In this document: in pieces, positions 16,846 through 26,430 of the stretch | Position numbering within the stretch: the stretch's first letter is position 1 | How the letters are laid out: each line of letters opens with the position of its first letter | NCBI GenBank assembly: GCA_902572345.1 | Contig: CACGEW010000002.1 | Span: 62,001-126,000, forward strand | DNA: 64,000 bases | Direction: 5' to 3' | Origin: an uncultured Pelagibacteraceae bacterium | Lineage (GTDB): Bacteria; Pseudomonadota; Alphaproteobacteria; Pelagibacterales; Pelagibacteraceae | Translations under genes and position numbers: made by a program | Notes under the pieces: generated by a model | What the model saw: only the letters and a program-made list of their open reading frames with translations | Told to the model about the DNA's origin: nothing | Database searches by the model: none

Positions 16846-19585
16846 AAATATTCCAAAAGATAAAAAGAATATTATCATTTCAGGCCTTTCTATAAAAAGC
16901 TGGGAAGTTAAAAAAAATTATATTTTTTTTGCAATCAAAGGAAACAAACAAAACGGTGAAAAATACATACCAGCCGCAATTAAAAATGGGGCATCTGTAA
17001 TAGTATGTTCTAAAAAATGTAAAATAAAAGATAATAGAATTTTAATCATAAAAACAAATGATGTTAGATATCTTTTAAGTGAAATAGCTTCAAAATTTTA
17101 TAAATTAAAGCCAAAAAATATAATTGCTGTCACAGGAACAAACGGAAAAACGTCTGTAGCAGACATATTTTATCAAATACTAAAAGCAAACAATGTACCA
17201 ACAGCATCTATCGGCACCTTGGGAGTAAAATATGAAAACAAAATAATAAAAACAAATCTTACTTCGCCTGACACAATTACAATTCATAAAACGCTAAATT
17301 TTTTAAAAAAGAAAAAAATTAATAATGTGATTATAGAAACCTCCAGCCATGGTTTAGAGCAAAAAAGATTACATCATTTAAATTTTGTTGGAGCGATTTT
17401 TACAAATTTTAGCCAAGATCACCTAGATTATCATAAAACTATGAAATCCTATTTAAACGCAAAACTAATTTTATTTAGGAAAATTTTAAATAAAAATTCT
17501 AAAATAATCACAGATAAAAAAATTGAACCATTCTCATTATTAAAAAAAATAGCTAAAAAAAGAAATTTAAAAATCTTGGACATAACTAAAGAATTAGAAA
17601 AGATAAAATATGTTTCTTTAAAGTTTCAAAGTGACTTTAAGTTTAAGAATTTAGCAATGGCAATTAAAGCTGCCAAAATATGCGGATTAAAAGAAAACAA
17701 TATTTTTAAAAAGATAAGTAAAATTGGTGATGTAAACGGTAGACTTGAGTTAGTAAAAAAATACCCAAATGAAATAAAAGTTTTTGTTGATTATGCACAC
17801 ACACCTGACGCATTAATTAAAACACTCAAAGCTTTAAAAGATAATTATGAAAAAAAAATATCAATTATTTTTGGTTGTGGAGGTGATAGAGATAAAAAAA
17901 AAAGACCTTTGATGGCTAAGATAGCTAATAAATATTGCAACAAAGTTTATATAACAGACGATAACCCAAGAAATGAAAATCCAAAAAAAATTAGAGATAA
18001 ATTAATAAAATATATTAAAAAAGAAAAAGTTTTTAATATAGGTAACAGAGAAGTTGCAATTAAAAAAGCCATACATGATGCAGTTGATCATGAAATTATT
18101 CTAATTGCCGGTAAGGGCCATGAAGAAAAACAAATTTATAAAAATAAAACAATAAATATTTCTGATAAAAAAATTGTTAAAAAGATCAGATTTAAAAAAA
18201 AAATTATTGATATAAAAAAAAAAAATTATATTCATAATCAATTTTTACTAAGTAAAATTTTAGGAAAAATAAAACCTATTAATTTTAACGGGCTTTCTAT
18301 TGATACGAGATCAATCAAAAAAGATAATTTATTTTTAGCGATTAAAGGAAAAAAAAAAGATGGAAACGACTTCATCCAAGAAGCCCTTAAAAAAAGAGCA
18401 GGATGTGTAGCATCCTCTTTAATTTTTAAAAAAAACAATAAAAAGATAATTAAGATAAATAACCCTATTGCTTTTTTAAACCGATTTGCAAATTTAAAAA
18501 GATTTCATACCCCAGCTAAGATAATAGCAGTGACAGGAAGTGTAGGAAAAACATCTTTTAAAAATTTACTAAAAGCCTTACTTCAAAATTTTGGCAAGAC
18601 TCATGCTTCGCCTTTGTCTTTTAATAACTATTTAGGAGTTCCTATAAGTTTATCTAATTTAAGTTGCGAAGATAAATTTGGAATTTTTGAGGTTGGTATG
18701 AGCCGAGCGGGAGAAATTAAAGCTTTAACAGGTTTAATTAAACCTCATATTGGCGTAATTACAAACATTGGTGAAGCACACCTTGAGAATTTCAAAAATA
18801 TAAGTGGAATTGCAAAAGCTAAGTCTGAAATTATCGAAAATATTGAATCTGGCGGAACAATTATTTTAAATAGAGATGACAAATTTTATAACTATTTATA
18901 TAAAAAAGCTAAATCATATAATTTAAAAATTTCAACATTTGGAATACATAAAAATTCAGATATTTGTCTTAAAAAGATCATAAAAAAAAGTGATGTGACA
19001 AAAATAATTCTAAAAATTGATAATCGCTTATTGGATTTAAAATTTAAAGATTTAAATATTCAAAATATATTATCCTCAATAGCAGTTTTACATCAACTTA
19101 AAGTCAATATTTATGAAATTAAAGATAAATTTATACATTTTAAACCACCCCAAGGAAGAGGTAGAGAATATTTCATTTCAAGATATAAAAAAAAGTTTCG
19201 TTTGATTGATGAAAGCTATAATGCTAGTCCGACATCAGTTAAAAATGCAATAAAAAAACTCAGCTTAATTAAGAAAGTAAAATTCAAAAAATACCTGATT
19301 TTAGGTGATATGCTTGAATTAGGATCTAAATCGCAAAAATTTCATGAAGATTTGTCCAAAGTTATTAACAATTCTGATATTGATAAAGTTTTCATTAAAG
19401 GAAAAAAAACAATTTTCACATATAAACATTTAAACAAAGATAAAAGAGGAAACATTTTACAAAATAACGAAGATATAGACACGAGTTTAAGCCAAATGTT
19501 ATCTAACAATGATTATTTGATGATAAAAGGTTCAAACGCAACTGGGCTTAATAAATTTAGCAAAAAATTGATAATGGGATTATAA
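16823..19585 (+). CDS. murEF: MurE-MurF fusion: UDP-MurNAc-tripeptide synthetase / UDP-MurNAc-pentapeptide synthetase
   Basis: One reading frame of 920 residues encodes two consecutive Mur ligases. The first half (to about residue 455) is MurE: P-loop AVTGTNGKTSVAD, SSHGLEQKR, and DNPRNE. The DNPR motif marks use of meso-diaminopimelate. After a lysine/isoleucine linker (about 455-470) the second half is MurF: SIDTRSIKKDNLFLAIKG, P-loop AVTGSVGKTSFKNLL, NNYLGVPISL, GEAHLENF, DESYNASPTS. It would add meso-DAP and then D-Ala-D-Ala to the precursor. I chose the ATG at 16823 (MLLKKLIKN) over a GTG 18 bases upstream. It overlaps ftsI by 23 bases, and its stop abuts the mraY ATG. No separate murF is present. 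Confidence 0.95.
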   Translation: MLLKKLIKNIPKDKKNIIISGLSIKSWEVKKNYIFFAIKGNKQNGEKYIPAAIKNGASVIVCSKKCKIKDNRILIIKTNDVRYLLSEIASKFYKLKPKNIIAVTGTNGKTSVADIFYQILKANNVPTASIGTLGVKYENKIIKTNLTSPDTITIHKTLNFLKKKKINNVIIETSSHGLEQKRLHHLNFVGAIFTNFSQDHLDYHKTMKSYLNAKLILFRKILNKNSKIITDKKIEPFSLLKKIAKKRNLKILDITKELEKIKYVSLKFQSDFKFKNLAMAIKAAKICGLKENNIFKKISKIGDVNGRLELVKKYPNEIKVFVDYAHTPDALIKTLKALKDNYEKKISIIFGCGGDRDKKKRPLMAKIANKYCNKVYITDDNPRNENPKKIRDKLIKYIKKEKVFNIGNREVAIKKAIHDAVDHEIILIAGKGHEEKQIYKNKTINISDKKIVKKIRFKKKIIDIKKKNYIHNQFLLSKILGKIKPINFNGLSIDTRSIKKDNLFLAIKGKKKDGNDFIQEALKKRAGCVASSLIFKKNNKKIIKINNPIAFLNRFANLKRFHTPAKIIAVTGSVGKTSFKNLLKALLQNFGKTHASPLSFNNYLGVPISLSNLSCEDKFGIFEVGMSRAGEIKALTGLIKPHIGVITNIGEAHLENFKNISGIAKAKSEIIENIESGGTIILNRDDKFYNYLYKKAKSYNLKISTFGIHKNSDICLKKIIKKSDVTKIILKIDNRLLDLKFKDLNIQNILSSIAVLHQLKVNIYEIKDKFIHFKPPQGRGREYFISRYKKKFRLIDESYNASPTSVKNAIKKLSLIKKVKFKKYLILGDMLELGSKSQKFHEDLSKVINNSDIDKVFIKGKKTIFTYKHLNKDKRGNILQNNEDIDTSLSQMLSNNDYLMIKGSNATGLNKFSKKLIMGL

Positions 19586-20671
19586 ATGTTATTTAATTTA
19601 CTTACTTCTTTAATTGATCAATATACTTTTTTAAATGTATTTAAATATTTAACCTTTAGAACCGGTTTATCAGTTGTTACCTCGCTAATTATAGTATTTT
19701 TAATTGGCGGACCACTTATAAAATTATTTTCAGAAAAAATGATAACTGGACCAATAAGACAAGATGGTCCTTTAGATCATATAATCAAAAAATCTGGCAC
19801 TCCGACAATGGGCGGAGTTATTATTATAATAGGAATTATCTCAAGTACAATTTTGTGGGCTGATTTGACTAATATATATGTTTGGACTTTAATTTTTGTA
19901 TCACTATCTTTAGGTGGCCTAGGCTTTTTGGATGATGCTTTAAAAATTAAATATAAAAATTCAAGAGGTCTGAAATCAAAATACAAATTTTTAGGACAAA
20001 TTATTATAAGTGCAATCACTTTATTAATTTTAATTAAATATTCTAATCATGAATTTTTATATAATTTATATTTTCCATTTTTTAAAAATTTAATATTAGA
20101 TTTGGGTTTGTTTTTTTTACTTTTCGGGTTATTTGTAATTATAGGTGCTTCAAATGCCGTTAATTTAACTGATGGTTTAGACGGCCTGGCAACAGTGCCA
20201 GTAATGTTGGTGGCACTCTCATTTACCTTAATTTCTTACGTAGTGGGTAATACAATTTTCTCTGAATATTTACAGATACAATATATTCCTGACGTTGGTG
20301 AACTATCTATTTTTTGCGGATCAGTCGTTGGAGCATGCCTTGGTTTTCTTTGGTACAACGCACCACCTGCAAAAATTTTTATGGGTGATACCGGCTCACT
20401 ATCTCTTGGAGGCTCCTTAGCAGCAATAGCAATTATCGTTAAACATGAAATCGTTTTAGCTATTATAGGAGGATTGTTTGTTTTAGAAACAGTTTCAGTT
20501 ATAATACAAGTGGCTTCATTTAAATTGACTGGTAAAAGAATTTTTAAAATGGCACCTATCCATCATCACTTTGAGAAAAAAGGATGGCCAGAGTCAACAA
20601 TCGTAATTAGATTTTGGATTATTGCCATCATCCTAGCACTAGTTGGCTTAGCAACATTAAAATTAAGGTAA
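19586..20671 (+). CDS. mraY: Phospho-N-acetylmuramoyl-pentapeptide transferase
   Basis: MraY transfers phospho-MurNAc-pentapeptide to undecaprenyl phosphate, forming lipid I in the inner membrane. The 361-residue product is a polytopic membrane protein of about ten segments. Signatures include GTPTMGGVIII, the aspartate pair in GFLDDALKIKYKNSRGL, NAVNLTDGLDGLA, and the cytoplasmic-loop KMAPIHHHFEKKGWPE. It starts immediately after the murEF stop codon (TAA-ATG), so translation is coupled. Confidence 0.97.
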   Translation: MLFNLLTSLIDQYTFLNVFKYLTFRTGLSVVTSLIIVFLIGGPLIKLFSEKMITGPIRQDGPLDHIIKKSGTPTMGGVIIIIGIISSTILWADLTNIYVWTLIFVSLSLGGLGFLDDALKIKYKNSRGLKSKYKFLGQIIISAITLLILIKYSNHEFLYNLYFPFFKNLILDLGLFFLLFGLFVIIGASNAVNLTDGLDGLATVPVMLVALSFTLISYVVGNTIFSEYLQIQYIPDVGELSIFCGSVVGACLGFLWYNAPPAKIFMGDTGSLSLGGSLAAIAIIVKHEIVLAIIGGLFVLETVSVIIQVASFKLTGKRIFKMAPIHHHFEKKGWPESTIVIRFWIIAIILALVGLATLKLR

Positions 20672-20674
20672 ATA

Positions 20675-21952
20675 ATGCTACACACAACAATACTCAAAGA
20701 ACGATCGTTCCTTGTGTATGGTTTGGGTTTATCTGGGATATCTGTAATTAAATTTTTTAAAAAGAATGGGGTTAATAATTTTAAAGTATGGGATGATAGA
20801 AATAAAAATTTATTTAAAAATTTTAGAACTAAAGATTTAAAAAAAACTTTGAAAGAAGTAGATTTTATTATTTTATCACCTGGTATCAGCTTAACTAAAA
20901 AAAGATTTCTTAAAAAATTTAAAAAGAAAATCATTACAGACATTGATTTATTTTACTTATCTCAAAAAAATATAAAAAGCATAGTAGTTACTGGAACTAA
21001 TGGTAAATCGACTACTTGTAATTTAATAGCGCACCTTTTTAAAATGAATAGATTAAAATATTCACTTGGTGGTAATATTGGCGTCCCAATTTTGAATTTA
21101 AAGAATTTCAAAAATAGTTATGTTATTATAGAAGCCTCATCTTTTCAGCTTTCTCACTCTCAATTTATTAATCCAGATTTTGCTTTATTTTTAAATTTTA
21201 CCAATGATCATCTTGATTGGCACAGAAGTATGGAAAATTATTTAAATGCAAAATTTAAAATATTTAATCTCCAAAATAAAAATCAATACGCAATTGTCAA
21301 TAAAAAGTTTAGAGGCAAATTTTTAAAAAGAAATTTTAAGAGTAAAATTATTTTACCTAAGCTTACAAAATATAAAAAAATAAAAAATAAAATCAATAAC
21401 GAATATCTTAGATCTGAAATTAATGAAGAAAATATGAGCTTTGTTTTCACACTAGCAAAAATTATGAAAATAAGTAATAAAAATTTTCTACAGTCAATGA
21501 TTTCTTTCAAGGGCTTACCGCATCGTTTCGAATTATTTATGAAAAAAAAAAATGTAACATTTATCAACGACTCGAAAGCTACATCGTTTACTTCAACAAA
21601 ATTCGCTTTATCAAGCCTGAAAAACATTTTTTGGATTTTAGGTGGGCTACCAAAGAAAGGTGATAAAATAAACTTATTAGATCTAAAAGATAAAATTATA
21701 AAATGTTATCTTATTGGTAAAAATACAAATTTTTTTATAAAGCAAATTAAAGGAAAAATTGATTACGCTGTTACAAAAAATCTTCAAAATTCAATAATTC
21801 AAATTTCTAATGATATGTCTAAAATAAAACGTAATAAAAAAATCGTTTTATTAAGTCCTGCTTCTGCCTCATTCGACCAGTTTTTAAATTTTGAAGAAAG
21901 AGGTAATGAGTTTAAAAAATTGTGTAAAAAATATGCCAGAAAATTCGCCTAA
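20675..21952 (+). CDS. murD: UDP-N-acetylmuramoyl-L-alanine--D-glutamate ligase
   Basis: MurD adds D-glutamate to UDP-MurNAc-L-Ala. The 425-residue product shows an N-terminal Rossmann-like domain (VYGLGLSGISVIKFF), the P-loop VVTGTNGKSTTCNLIAH, NFTNDHLDWH, the C-domain FINDSKATSFTST (carboxylate-binding loop), WILGGLPKKGDK, and LLSPASASFDQF near the end. It follows mraY by 3 bases. The 3' end overlaps the proposed ftsW start. Confidence 0.96.
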   Translation: MLHTTILKERSFLVYGLGLSGISVIKFFKKNGVNNFKVWDDRNKNLFKNFRTKDLKKTLKEVDFIILSPGISLTKKRFLKKFKKKIITDIDLFYLSQKNIKSIVVTGTNGKSTTCNLIAHLFKMNRLKYSLGGNIGVPILNLKNFKNSYVIIEASSFQLSHSQFINPDFALFLNFTNDHLDWHRSMENYLNAKFKIFNLQNKNQYAIVNKKFRGKFLKRNFKSKIILPKLTKYKKIKNKINNEYLRSEINEENMSFVFTLAKIMKISNKNFLQSMISFKGLPHRFELFMKKKNVTFINDSKATSFTSTKFALSSLKNIFWILGGLPKKGDKINLLDLKDKIIKCYLIGKNTNFFIKQIKGKIDYAVTKNLQNSIIQISNDMSKIKRNKKIVLLSPASASFDQFLNFEERGNEFKKLCKKYARKFA

Positions 21953-23060
21953 GTTTTTTTTCATTAACTATTGGAGAAGCATAGATAAAAAAATTTTAAT
22001 TTGTTTTTTTATTTTATTTTTTTTAGGATTATTTTTCTCGTTCTCTTCCACATCTTCTCTTGCTGGCGAAAGACTAAATAAAGATTATTATTTTTTTTTT
22101 ACAAAACACTTTTTTTTTACAATTTTCGCATTAACAATTATGTTTCTTATTTCAATAATAAAAACGGAAGTCTTAGTAAAATTGGTTGTGCCTCTTTTTA
22201 TAGTTTCATTTACCCTTTTAGCATTAGTTCCAATTATTGGCGTAGAAGCAAAAGGTGCCAAAAGATGGCTGGACTTTTATTTTTTTAGGCTTCAACCAAT
22301 TGAAATATTGAAGCCGTTATTTGTATTAATTACGGTAAAAATTTTAACTTTAGAAAAATTTAAAAATTCTCAAATAAAATATTTTGTAAGTTTTTTATTA
22401 TTAAGTTCAGTAATTGTTTTATTAATTGACCAACCTGATTTAGGACAATCTATTTTATTAATAGCAAGTTGGATTTCAACAGTTTTTATTTCTGGAGTAA
22501 GTTTAATTTATATAATACTTTTTATATCACTTTTTTTTATGACCTTAACTTCTTTACTTTTTATTTTGCCAGAAAAATTTGGCTATATAACTAATCGATT
22601 GATTACCTTCTTCGATCCAAACCAAGGGGATAAGTTTCAATCATCTTCTGCATTAGATGCAATTAAACTTGGAGGATTAACTGGACAAGGTATGGGAGAA
22701 GGAATATTGAAAGAAAGTGTGCCAGAGGCTCATACAGATTATGTCATTGCTGTGATCTCCGAAGAATACGGCTCAATAGTTTCAATAATGATATTAGTAA
22801 TTTTTTTATACATTTCTTTTAGAATTGTAAAAAATTGTTTTAATCAAGATGATCAATTTTTGAAAATATCTTTAAGCGGTCTAGCTACACTTTTAGTCTT
22901 TCAAACCTTTATTCACGCAGGCGTAAATACCAATTTACTTCCAACTACAGGAATGACATTACCTTTTTTAAGTTATGGCGGGTCATCTTTAATTGGAAGT
23001 GCAATCTTAGCTGGATTAATTTTAAATTATACCAAAAATAAATCGTATCTGTATGATTAA
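21933..23060 (+). CDS. ftsW: SEDS-family lipid II polymerase of the divisome (FtsW)
   Basis: FtsW polymerises lipid II at the septum together with FtsI. This is a polytopic membrane protein of 375 residues from the start chosen here. SEDS marks are KGAKRWLDFYFFRLQPIEILKP, the catalytic-loop region DQPDLGQSILL, GGLTGQGMGEG...PEAHTDYVIAVISEEYG, and TGMTLPFLSYGGSSLIGSA. Three starts are possible: TTG 21891, ATG 21906 and ATG 21933. I prefer 21933 because it gives a short leader before the conserved YWRSIDKKIL and a 20-base overlap with murD; the AGAGG before 21906 is too close to that start to be a good ribosome site. It overlaps murG by 8 bases. Confidence 0.94.
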   Translation: MPENSPKFFFINYWRSIDKKILICFFILFFLGLFFSFSSTSSLAGERLNKDYYFFFTKHFFFTIFALTIMFLISIIKTEVLVKLVVPLFIVSFTLLALVPIIGVEAKGAKRWLDFYFFRLQPIEILKPLFVLITVKILTLEKFKNSQIKYFVSFLLLSSVIVLLIDQPDLGQSILLIASWISTVFISGVSLIYIILFISLFFMTLTSLLFILPEKFGYITNRLITFFDPNQGDKFQSSSALDAIKLGGLTGQGMGEGILKESVPEAHTDYVIAVISEEYGSIVSIMILVIFLYISFRIVKNCFNQDDQFLKISLSGLATLLVFQTFIHAGVNTNLLPTTGMTLPFLSYGGSSLIGSAILAGLILNYTKNKSYLYD

Positions 23061-24144
23061 AAAAATACTAATTGCTACAGGTGGAACAGGTGGACACACT
23101 TTTCCAGCATATAGTTTGGCTACTTACCTAACCAAAGAAAATTATACCGTAGAATTAACGACAGATAAAAGAGGCTATAATTATTTAAAAGATTATAAAA
23201 ATTTAAAATTGTATAATATCCAATCTTCTCCGTTAATTAAAAAAAATATTTTTAAATTTATAATCTCATTATTAACAATTTTTTTTTCAATATTAAGGTC
23301 TTTATCTTTTTTAGCATTTAATAGGCCTGCAATTATTTTTGGTATGGGCGGCTATTCTTCATTTCCGATTTGTGTTGCTGCATCAATTTTAAGGATAAAA
23401 TTTATCATTTATGAAAATAATCTTATCATTGGAAAAGCAAATAAATATTTATTACCTTTTGCAAAAAAAATATTTGTTTCTTACGAAGATATAGCTGGTA
23501 TTTCAAAAAAATATACCAATAAAATTATTGTTATTGGAAATATAATTAGGGAAGAGATAATAAAAACAGATTTTGATAAAAAAAAATACGAAGATTTAAA
23601 TAAAATAAAAGTTTTAGTTTTAGGCGGGAGCCAAGCAGCTAAAATCTTTGCAGATGAATTGCCACAAATTTTTTATAAGATAAAAAAATCTGAAATACCG
23701 ATTGAAGTCTTCCAGCAGTGTCAAAAAAAACAATTAGATAATTTATCCCACTTTTATAAAGATAAAGAAATAGACTTTGAGGCTTTTAATTTTACTGATA
23801 AAATTAGTAAATATTATTTGAAAGCAAATCTCGTAATAACAAGGGCGGGTGCCTCAGTTTTAGGAGAGTTACTTAATTCAAAAATACCTTTTATTTCCAT
23901 ACCCTTACCGTCATCTGCAGATAATCATCAATACAAAAATGCCGAGTTTTATAAAAGAAAAGGTTATGGATTTTTTTTAGAGGAAAAAGATATCAAGACA
24001 AAATTGTTTGACTTAATTATAAGGATTTTTAATGATAAATCTCTTACTAAAAATATTTTGTTTAATCAAAGTCAATATTCGGACAAAGATATTTTTAGTA
24101 ATTTAAATAAACAAATTAAAGAAATTATTGATGAAAAAAATTAA
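23053..24144 (+). CDS. murG: UDP-GlcNAc:undecaprenyl-PP-MurNAc-pentapeptide GlcNAc transferase
   Basis: MurG converts lipid I to lipid II on the inner face of the cytoplasmic membrane. The 363-residue GT-B enzyme begins with the glycine loop ILIATGGTGGHTFPAYSLA. It then shows GMGGYSSFPICVAA, YENNLIIGKANKYL, the second glycine loop VLVLGGSQAAKIFAD, and the donor-binding block ITRAGASVLGELL...IPLPSSADNHQYKNA. It overlaps ftsW by 8 bases and murC by 14 (from the ATG used here). Confidence 0.97.
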   Translation: MIKKILIATGGTGGHTFPAYSLATYLTKENYTVELTTDKRGYNYLKDYKNLKLYNIQSSPLIKKNIFKFIISLLTIFFSILRSLSFLAFNRPAIIFGMGGYSSFPICVAASILRIKFIIYENNLIIGKANKYLLPFAKKIFVSYEDIAGISKKYTNKIIVIGNIIREEIIKTDFDKKKYEDLNKIKVLVLGGSQAAKIFADELPQIFYKIKKSEIPIEVFQQCQKKQLDNLSHFYKDKEIDFEAFNFTDKISKYYLKANLVITRAGASVLGELLNSKIPFISIPLPSSADNHQYKNAEFYKRKGYGFFLEEKDIKTKLFDLIIRIFNDKSLTKNILFNQSQYSDKDIFSNLNKQIKEIIDEKN

Positions 24145-25528
24145 TTTAGGTCAAAAAGATATAATTCATTTTGTAGGAATAGGCGGCATCGGAATGAGCG
24201 GTCTAGCTCAAATTATGAAAAATATGGGATTTAACATTCAAGGAAGCGACCAAAATAAAAATAAGAATACAATAAATTGCTCAAAATCTGGAATAAAAAT
24301 ATTTATTGGTCATTCCTCAAAAAATGTAAAAAAGGCCACTATATTGGTAAAATCTTCAGCAATTAAAAAAAATAATATTGAAATTAAAATTGCAAAAAAA
24401 AATAAGATACCAATTTATTCACGTGCTGAGATATTAGCGGACGCTGTTTCCTTAAAAAAAAATATAATAATTACTGGTTCACATGGCAAAACAACCACAA
24501 CATCTTTAGTAGCAAAAATATTAACAGATCAAAAATTAGATCCTACGATTATCAATGGGGGAGTAATTAATTCATTGAAAAGTAATGCAAAACTTGGAAA
24601 AGGAGATTGGGCTATATTGGAAGCAGACGAGTCTGATGGTAGTTTTTTAAAATTACCGATTAATTACTCTATTGTTACAAATATTGATTATGAACATTTA
24701 GATTATTATAGAAACTATAAGAATCTAGAAAATTCATTTATTGAATTTATTAATAAAACTCCACCAATGGGAAAATCGATAATTTGTTCAGATAATAATA
24801 ATGTAAAGAAAATTTTAAGTAAAATTAAAAAAAAAAATTTGATAACTTACGGATTGAATAAAAGAGCTGATTATCAAATTAAAAAAATAAGGTATAAATT
24901 TGATAATACTACTTTTGATTTATATTTTAAAGAAAAAGATAATAAGAACAAAAATATAAAGAATATAAGTGTAAAATTATTGGGAAAACATAACGTTCTA
25001 AATGCTACCGCTTCTCTGATTGTTTGTTTGTATCTTGGTGCGAATTTGAATAAAGCTAAGAAATCTTTAAAAAATTTTTCTGGAGTTCAGAGAAGAATGA
25101 CAAAGGTTTTTTCTAAAAATAAAAATGATTTTTATGATGATTATGCTCATCATCCAACTGAGATAAGATCAATTTTAGAGGGTGTTCACAACGTTAATCC
25201 AAAAAGAAAAATTATAAGTGTTTTTGAACCCCATAGATATTCAAGAGTATTGTCTCTTAAAAAAGAATTTACTAAATGTTTTTCAAGGTCCAATATAGTG
25301 ATTTTATGTCCTTTATACGCAGCTGGAGAGAAAAAAAATCTTAAATATAATGAAATTAAATTTGCTAATTTGATTTCAAAAAATTCTAAAGTTCAAGTTA
25401 TAATAGTAAAAAATGAAAAAGAATTAGGCCTATATTTGAAAAAAAATTTAATACATGATGAAATAATTATAGGAATGGGAGCTGGCGTTATATCAAAATG
25501 GATTTCAGAGCTCAAATTTTTGTTATGA
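24131..25528 (+). CDS. murC: UDP-N-acetylmuramate--L-alanine ligase
   Basis: MurC adds the first amino acid of the stem peptide. The 465-residue protein has the Rossmann entry HFVGIGGIGMSGLAQIM, the P-loop ITGSHGKTTTTSLVAKIL, EADESDGSF, TNIDYEHLDYY, and the C-terminal DDYAHHPTEI and FEPHRYSR motifs. A TTG lies directly before the ATG used here, and the ATG is the better start. It overlaps murG upstream and ends in an ATGA overlap with murB. Confidence 0.97.
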   Translation: MKKINLGQKDIIHFVGIGGIGMSGLAQIMKNMGFNIQGSDQNKNKNTINCSKSGIKIFIGHSSKNVKKATILVKSSAIKKNNIEIKIAKKNKIPIYSRAEILADAVSLKKNIIITGSHGKTTTTSLVAKILTDQKLDPTIINGGVINSLKSNAKLGKGDWAILEADESDGSFLKLPINYSIVTNIDYEHLDYYRNYKNLENSFIEFINKTPPMGKSIICSDNNNVKKILSKIKKKNLITYGLNKRADYQIKKIRYKFDNTTFDLYFKEKDNKNKNIKNISVKLLGKHNVLNATASLIVCLYLGANLNKAKKSLKNFSGVQRRMTKVFSKNKNDFYDDYAHHPTEIRSILEGVHNVNPKRKIISVFEPHRYSRVLSLKKEFTKCFSRSNIVILCPLYAAGEKKNLKYNEIKFANLISKNSKVQVIIVKNEKELGLYLKKNLIHDEIIIGMGAGVISKWISELKFLL

Positions 25529-26430
25529 ACTTAGAAAACGAATTGTTAAAAAAATTTAAGGGTAGCTTTAGTAAAAATGTAAATTTATCGAATTACAGCT
25601 GGTACAATCTAGGTGGAAATGCAGAATATTTTTATAAAGCGAGAGACAAGAAGTCACTCATTGAATTTCTTACTGAAGTAAAAAGAAAAAATTTAAAAAC
25701 TACTGTTTTGGGCGCTGGCTCAAATACTCTTTTCAGAGATAGTGGCGTTCAAGGAGTAGTATTCAAATTGGTTCAAGATTTTTCTTACACCAAACTAATT
25801 GATAAGAATATAATTGAAGCAGGAGCAGCGACACTAGATCGAAAAGTAGCAAATTTTGCGAAAGAAAATAATCTGGCTAACTTAGAATTTTTATCGTGCA
25901 TACCTGGATCAATTGGAGGTGCAATTATAATGAATAGTGGCTGTTACGATAATGAAATATCAAAGGTCTTATTATCAATAAAAGCCATTGATAAAAAAAA
26001 TTTATCTGAAATAGAAATTAAAAACAAAGATATTAAATTTTTATACAGAGGGACAAATTTATCTCATGATTTGATTATAACCTCAGCTAGATTCAAAGGA
26101 TTAATTGGAAACAGTGAAGAAATAGAAAAAAAACAAAATGAGTTAATTCAAAGAAAAAAACTGTCTCAACCAAGCCAAGTAAAAACATGCGGAAGCACCT
26201 TTAAAAATTTAAGCAAAGAAAAAAAAGCTTGGATGTTAATAAAAGAAGCAGGTTGCGAGGATTTTAAAGAAGGAGATGCAATAATATCTCGAAAACATTG
26301 TAACTTTTTTGTAAATAATGGTAACGCTAAATCTTCTGATATTGAAAATTTAATAAAAAAAGTACAAAAGCAAGTATATACAAAAACCGGAGTAAATTTA
26401 GAGCTAGAGATAAAAATTATTGGTGATTAA
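25525..26430 (+). CDS. murB: UDP-N-acetylenolpyruvoylglucosamine reductase
   Basis: MurB reduces the enolpyruvyl group of UDP-GlcNAc-enolpyruvate to make UDP-MurNAc, using FAD and NADPH. From the ATG at 25525, which overlaps the murC stop in ATGA, the product is 301 residues. An in-frame ATG at 25498 would add nine residues but is less likely. Motifs are SWYNLGGNAEYF, VLGAGSNTLFRDSGVQGVVFKL, the FAD-site SCIPGSIGGAIIMNSGCY, and CGSTFKNL, which holds the general-acid serine region of type I enzymes. The C-terminal ISRKHCNFFVNNGNAKSSDI is also typical. Confidence 0.96.
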   Translation: MNLENELLKKFKGSFSKNVNLSNYSWYNLGGNAEYFYKARDKKSLIEFLTEVKRKNLKTTVLGAGSNTLFRDSGVQGVVFKLVQDFSYTKLIDKNIIEAGAATLDRKVANFAKENNLANLEFLSCIPGSIGGAIIMNSGCYDNEISKVLLSIKAIDKKNLSEIEIKNKDIKFLYRGTNLSHDLIITSARFKGLIGNSEEIEKKQNELIQRKKLSQPSQVKTCGSTFKNLSKEKKAWMLIKEAGCEDFKEGDAIISRKHCNFFVNNGNAKSSDIENLIKKVQKQVYTKTGVNLELEIKIIGD

